A DNA stretch of 64,000 nt from Citrobacter sp. Cu233 (GTDB lineage: Bacteria > Pseudomonadota > Gammaproteobacteria > Enterobacterales > Enterobacteriaceae): contig NZ_JAOWIF010000033.1 in assembly GCF_030332225.1 (NCBI RefSeq), forward strand, positions 558,001 to 622,000, written 5' to 3'. The first letter of the stretch is position 1, and each line of letters starts with the position of its first letter. The notes under the pieces were generated by a model, which worked only from the letters and a program-made list of their open reading frames with translations, did no database searches and had not been told where the DNA came from. A program made the translations under genes and the position numbers. Shown here piece after piece: positions 61,783 to 64,000 of this stretch.

Positions 61783-61822
61783 GTGACAATGTCGACGATG
61801 ACGAAATGACATGTCGTCATCG
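61783..61822. promoter_or_regulatory. FhlA upstream activating sites of the hyp/hyc promoters
   Basis: Contains TGTCGACGATGACG and ATGACATGTCGTCAT, variants of the TGTCG-N4-TGACA motif described for FhlA. It lies between the two divergent sigma54 promoters. Confidence 0.65.
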
Positions 61823-61866
61823 CACCATAAACAAATAACCAATTGAAAAATAAACAAAATTAATTT

Positions 61867-61882
61867 TGGCATGAAATGTGCT
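61867..61882 (+). promoter_or_regulatory. sigma54 promoter of hycA
   Basis: TGGCATGAAATGTGCT: -24 GG and -12 GC elements with the right spacing, 37 bp before the hycA start. Confidence 0.85.
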
Positions 61883-61918
61883 TAAGGCTGTTCATCTCTG
61901 CTAAACGGGTAACCTGAC

Positions 61919-62377
61919 ATGACTATTTGGGAAATAAGCGAAAAAGCCGATTACATCGCTGAACGGCATCGTCGCCTACAGGACCAGTGGCGTATCTACT
62001 GCAACTCGCTGGTTCAGGGGATCACCCTGTCAAAAGCGCGTTTGCATCATGCGATGAGCTGCGCGCCGGACAAAGATTTGTGCTTTGTCCTTTTTGAACA
62101 TTTCACTATCTACGTCACGCTGGCGGACGGCTTTAACAGCCACACCATCGAGTACTACGTTGAAACGAAAGACGGTGATGATAAGCAACTGATTGCACAG
62201 GCAGAGTTGACTCTCGACGGACAGGTCGATGATCGCATTAGCAACCGCGATCGCGAGCAGGTGCTGGAGCACTATCTCGAAAAAATCGCCAGCGTCTACG
62301 ACAGCCTGTACACCGCGGTTGAAAACAATATGCCGGTGAATTTAAGCCAGCTGGTTGAAGGACATAACCCGGCTTAA
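61919..62377 (+). CDS. hycA: HycA, formate hydrogenlyase regulator
   Basis: 152 residues, matching E. coli HycA as recalled throughout (MTIWEISEKADYIAERH start, NSLVQGITLSKARLHH, VPVNLSQLV-like end as MPVNLSQLV). HycA lowers FhlA-dependent transcription of the hyc and hyp operons. First gene of the hyc operon. Confidence 0.96.
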   Translation: MTIWEISEKADYIAERHRRLQDQWRIYCNSLVQGITLSKARLHHAMSCAPDKDLCFVLFEHFTIYVTLADGFNSHTIEYYVETKDGDDKQLIAQAELTLDGQVDDRISNRDREQVLEHYLEKIASVYDSLYTAVENNMPVNLSQLVEGHNPA

Positions 62378-62444
62378 GCCTCGGGTGTTGCCCACTTGAG
62401 TCATGATGCGGTTTGCTCTGCATCACGACGGTTTAGGGAATGGG

Positions 62445-62469
62445 CATGTCGAAAAATGTCGAAATGACA
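62445..62469 (+). promoter_or_regulatory. candidate FhlA site between hycA and hycB
   Basis: TGTCG-AAA-TGACA at 62457-62469 with a second TGTCG just upstream; E. coli is known to have an FhlA-binding site in this intergenic region. Spacer here is three bases instead of four. Confidence 0.5.
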
Positions 62470-62519
62470 TTTTCCAGACATGTTTTCGTCAAAAATGACT
62501 ATCACCTGAGGAATGCCTG

Positions 62520-63131
62520 GTGAATCGTTTTGTAATTGCTGACTCCACTCTTTGCATTGGCTGCCACACCTGTGAGGCCGCCTGCTCAGAGACACATCGC
62601 CAGCATGGCCTGCAGTCAATGCCGCGCCTGAAAGTGATGTTAAATGAAAAAGAATCTGCACCGCAGCTTTGCCACCAGTGTGAAGATGCGCCTTGTGCCA
62701 CAGTTTGCCCGGTTAATGCGATTAACCGTGTTGACGGCGCCGTACAGCTGAATGAAAGCCTGTGCGTCAGCTGCAAATTGTGCGGGATCGCCTGTCCGTT
62801 CGGCGCGATTGAGTTTTCCGGCAGCCGCCCGCTGCACATCCCGGCGAACGCCAATACGCCAAAAGCGCCTCCGGCTCCGCCGGCTCCTGCTCGTGTGAGC
62901 ACACTGCTGGACTGGGTTCCGGGTGTTCGTGCTATCGCGGTGAAATGCGATCTGTGTAGCTTTGATGAACAAGGCCCGGCCTGCGTGCGTATGTGCCCGA
63001 CCAAAGCCCTGCACCTGGTGAGTAACATAGATATCGCTCGCGCCAGTAAACGTAAGCGTGAGCTGACGTTCAATACCGATTTCGGCGATCTCACCTTGTT
63101 TCAGCAGGCTCAGAGTGGAGATGCAAAATGA
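62520..63131 (+). CDS. hycB: HycB, hydrogenase 3 ferredoxin-like subunit
   Basis: 203 residues; four 4Fe-4S clusters of the bacterial ferredoxin type: CIGCHTCEAACSE, CHQCEDAPCATVCP, CVSCKLCGIACP, CDLCSF...CVRMCP. It carries electrons from formate dehydrogenase H to the hydrogenase. GTG start with TGAGG eight bases upstream. Overlaps hycC as ATGA. Confidence 0.96.
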   Translation: MNRFVIADSTLCIGCHTCEAACSETHRQHGLQSMPRLKVMLNEKESAPQLCHQCEDAPCATVCPVNAINRVDGAVQLNESLCVSCKLCGIACPFGAIEFSGSRPLHIPANANTPKAPPAPPAPARVSTLLDWVPGVRAIAVKCDLCSFDEQGPACVRMCPTKALHLVSNIDIARASKRKRELTFNTDFGDLTLFQQAQSGDAK

Positions 63132-64000
63132 GCGCAATTTCACTGATTAACAGCGGCGTGGCCTGGTTTACAGCGGCTGCGGTTCTGTCATTTCTGTTTT
63201 CATTTCATAAATCACTGAGCGGCTGGATTGCTGGGGTTGGCGGTGCGGTAGGCAGCCTGTGTACCGCAGCCGCCGGTTTTACCGTTCTGACCAATGCGCT
63301 GGCGGTGAGCGGCGTGATGCCGTTTATTGGTCACAGTCTGCAAATGACGCCGCTGAATGCTATCTGGCTGATTACGCTTGGCCTGTGCGGTCTGTTTGTC
63401 AGCCTGTACAACATTGACTGGCATCGTCATCCTCAGGTGAAGGCTAACGGCCTGCTGGTGAATCTGCTGATGGCCGCGGCAGTGTGCGCAGTGGTTGCCA
63501 GCAACCTCGGTACGCTGGTGGTGATGGCAGAAATCATGGCGCTGTGTGCGGTGTTCCTGACGGGCTGCAGCAAAGAAGGCAAGCTGTGGTTTGCGCTGGG
63601 GCGTATCGGCACGCTGATGTTGGCGCTCGCCTGTTATCTGGTGTGGCAACGCTACGGTACCCTGGAGCTGCGTCTGCTTGATCTGCGCACCCAGCAATTG
63701 CCGCTCGGCGCTGACATCTGGCTGCTGGGCGTGGCGGGCTTTGGCTTGCTGGCCGGGATTATCCCGCTGCACGGTTGGGTGCCACAGGCACACGCCAACG
63801 CCAGCGCGCCGGCTGCGGCATTGTTCTCTACCGTGGTCATGAAGGTCGGTTTACTGGGTATTCTCTCCCTGTCGCTGCTGGGCGGTAACGCGCCGCTGTG
63901 GTGGGGCGTTACGCTGCTGGTGTTAGGCATGATCACCGCGTTTGTTGGTGGTTTGTATGCGCTGATGGAACATAACATCCAGCGTCTGCTGGCGTACCAC
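63128..64000 (+). CDS. hycC: HycC, hydrogenase 3 membrane subunit (partial)
   Basis: First 291 codons, running off the window. Many membrane segments of the proton-antiporter-like family, for example the segment ending AAVLSFLFSF and the loop GIIPLHGWVPQAHA (NuoL-type motif near residue 220). Membrane proton-channel subunit of the formate hydrogenlyase complex. Confidence 0.96.
   Translation, partial: MSAISLINSGVAWFTAAAVLSFLFSFHKSLSGWIAGVGGAVGSLCTAAAGFTVLTNALAVSGVMPFIGHSLQMTPLNAIWLITLGLCGLFVSLYNIDWHRHPQVKANGLLVNLLMAAAVCAVVASNLGTLVVMAEIMALCAVFLTGCSKEGKLWFALGRIGTLMLALACYLVWQRYGTLELRLLDLRTQQLPLGADIWLLGVAGFGLLAGIIPLHGWVPQAHANASAPAAALFSTVVMKVGLLGILSLSLLGGNAPLWWGVTLLVLGMITAFVGGLYALMEHNIQRLLAYH

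Overview
The window is chromosomal DNA from an enterobacterium close to Citrobacter/Salmonella. The right end carries hycA-hycB-hycC', hypABCDE, fhlA, ygbA and sitABCD with their expected regulatory sites, plus REP/BIME repeats and one ERIC element. The gene order hyc-hyp-fhlA-ygbA-sit matches what I recall of the Salmonella chromosome, where SPI-1 lies on the far side of sitD. Here no type III secretion genes follow; a different set of genes occupies that side. I cannot name the species from sequence alone.

Layout. (1) 59-5094: an electrophile/redox-stress cluster with a FrnE/DsbA-like oxidoreductase and an Old Yellow Enzyme on the minus strand, and a divergent thioredoxin, SDR, AhpD-like protein, OsmC protein and TetR regulator. 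Two near-identical operator-like palindromes precede the promoters. (2) About 5150-12640: an AT-rich accessory block with an ankyrin-repeat protein, a structured non-coding stretch, a Gabija-type pair (GajA OLD nuclease and GajB UvrD-like helicase) and a small unknown protein. (3) 12980-15342: a MarT/FidL-like membrane regulator pair and an IprA/YaiV-like regulator. (4) 15384-48530: a large biofilm-type locus. It holds a complete type I secretion system (LapC/LapB/LapE-like), a 2712-residue Ig-repeat adhesin with a LapG-type TAAG cleavage site, and a LapD/LapG-like release switch. Next to these are two orphan solute-binding proteins with a membrane GGDEF-EAL protein, a membrane EAL phosphodiesterase, and a Wsp-like chemosensory operon (MCP, CheB, CheR-TPR, CheA-REC, CheY, Hpt-REC-REC-GGDEF diguanylate cyclase and two CheW proteins). 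(5) 48829-51128: YjiH/YjiG-like membrane proteins with an M20 peptidase. (6) 51224-64000: sitDCBA, ygbA, a di-Mop protein, fhlA, hypEDCBA and hycABC' (hycC runs off the window).

How it fits together. The central locus reads as a self-contained circuit. Periplasmic and membrane sensors (solute-binding proteins plus GGDEF-EAL, and the Cache-type MCP with its Wsp-like pathway) would set local c-di-GMP. The LapD-like receptor would read c-di-GMP and restrain the LapG-like protease. The protease would otherwise cut the adhesin's N-terminal retention module and release it. Each component family is known, but I do not recall a description of all of them in one contiguous enterobacterial locus, and this is my main candidate for a new system. 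The functional links are inferred from family knowledge and gene order.
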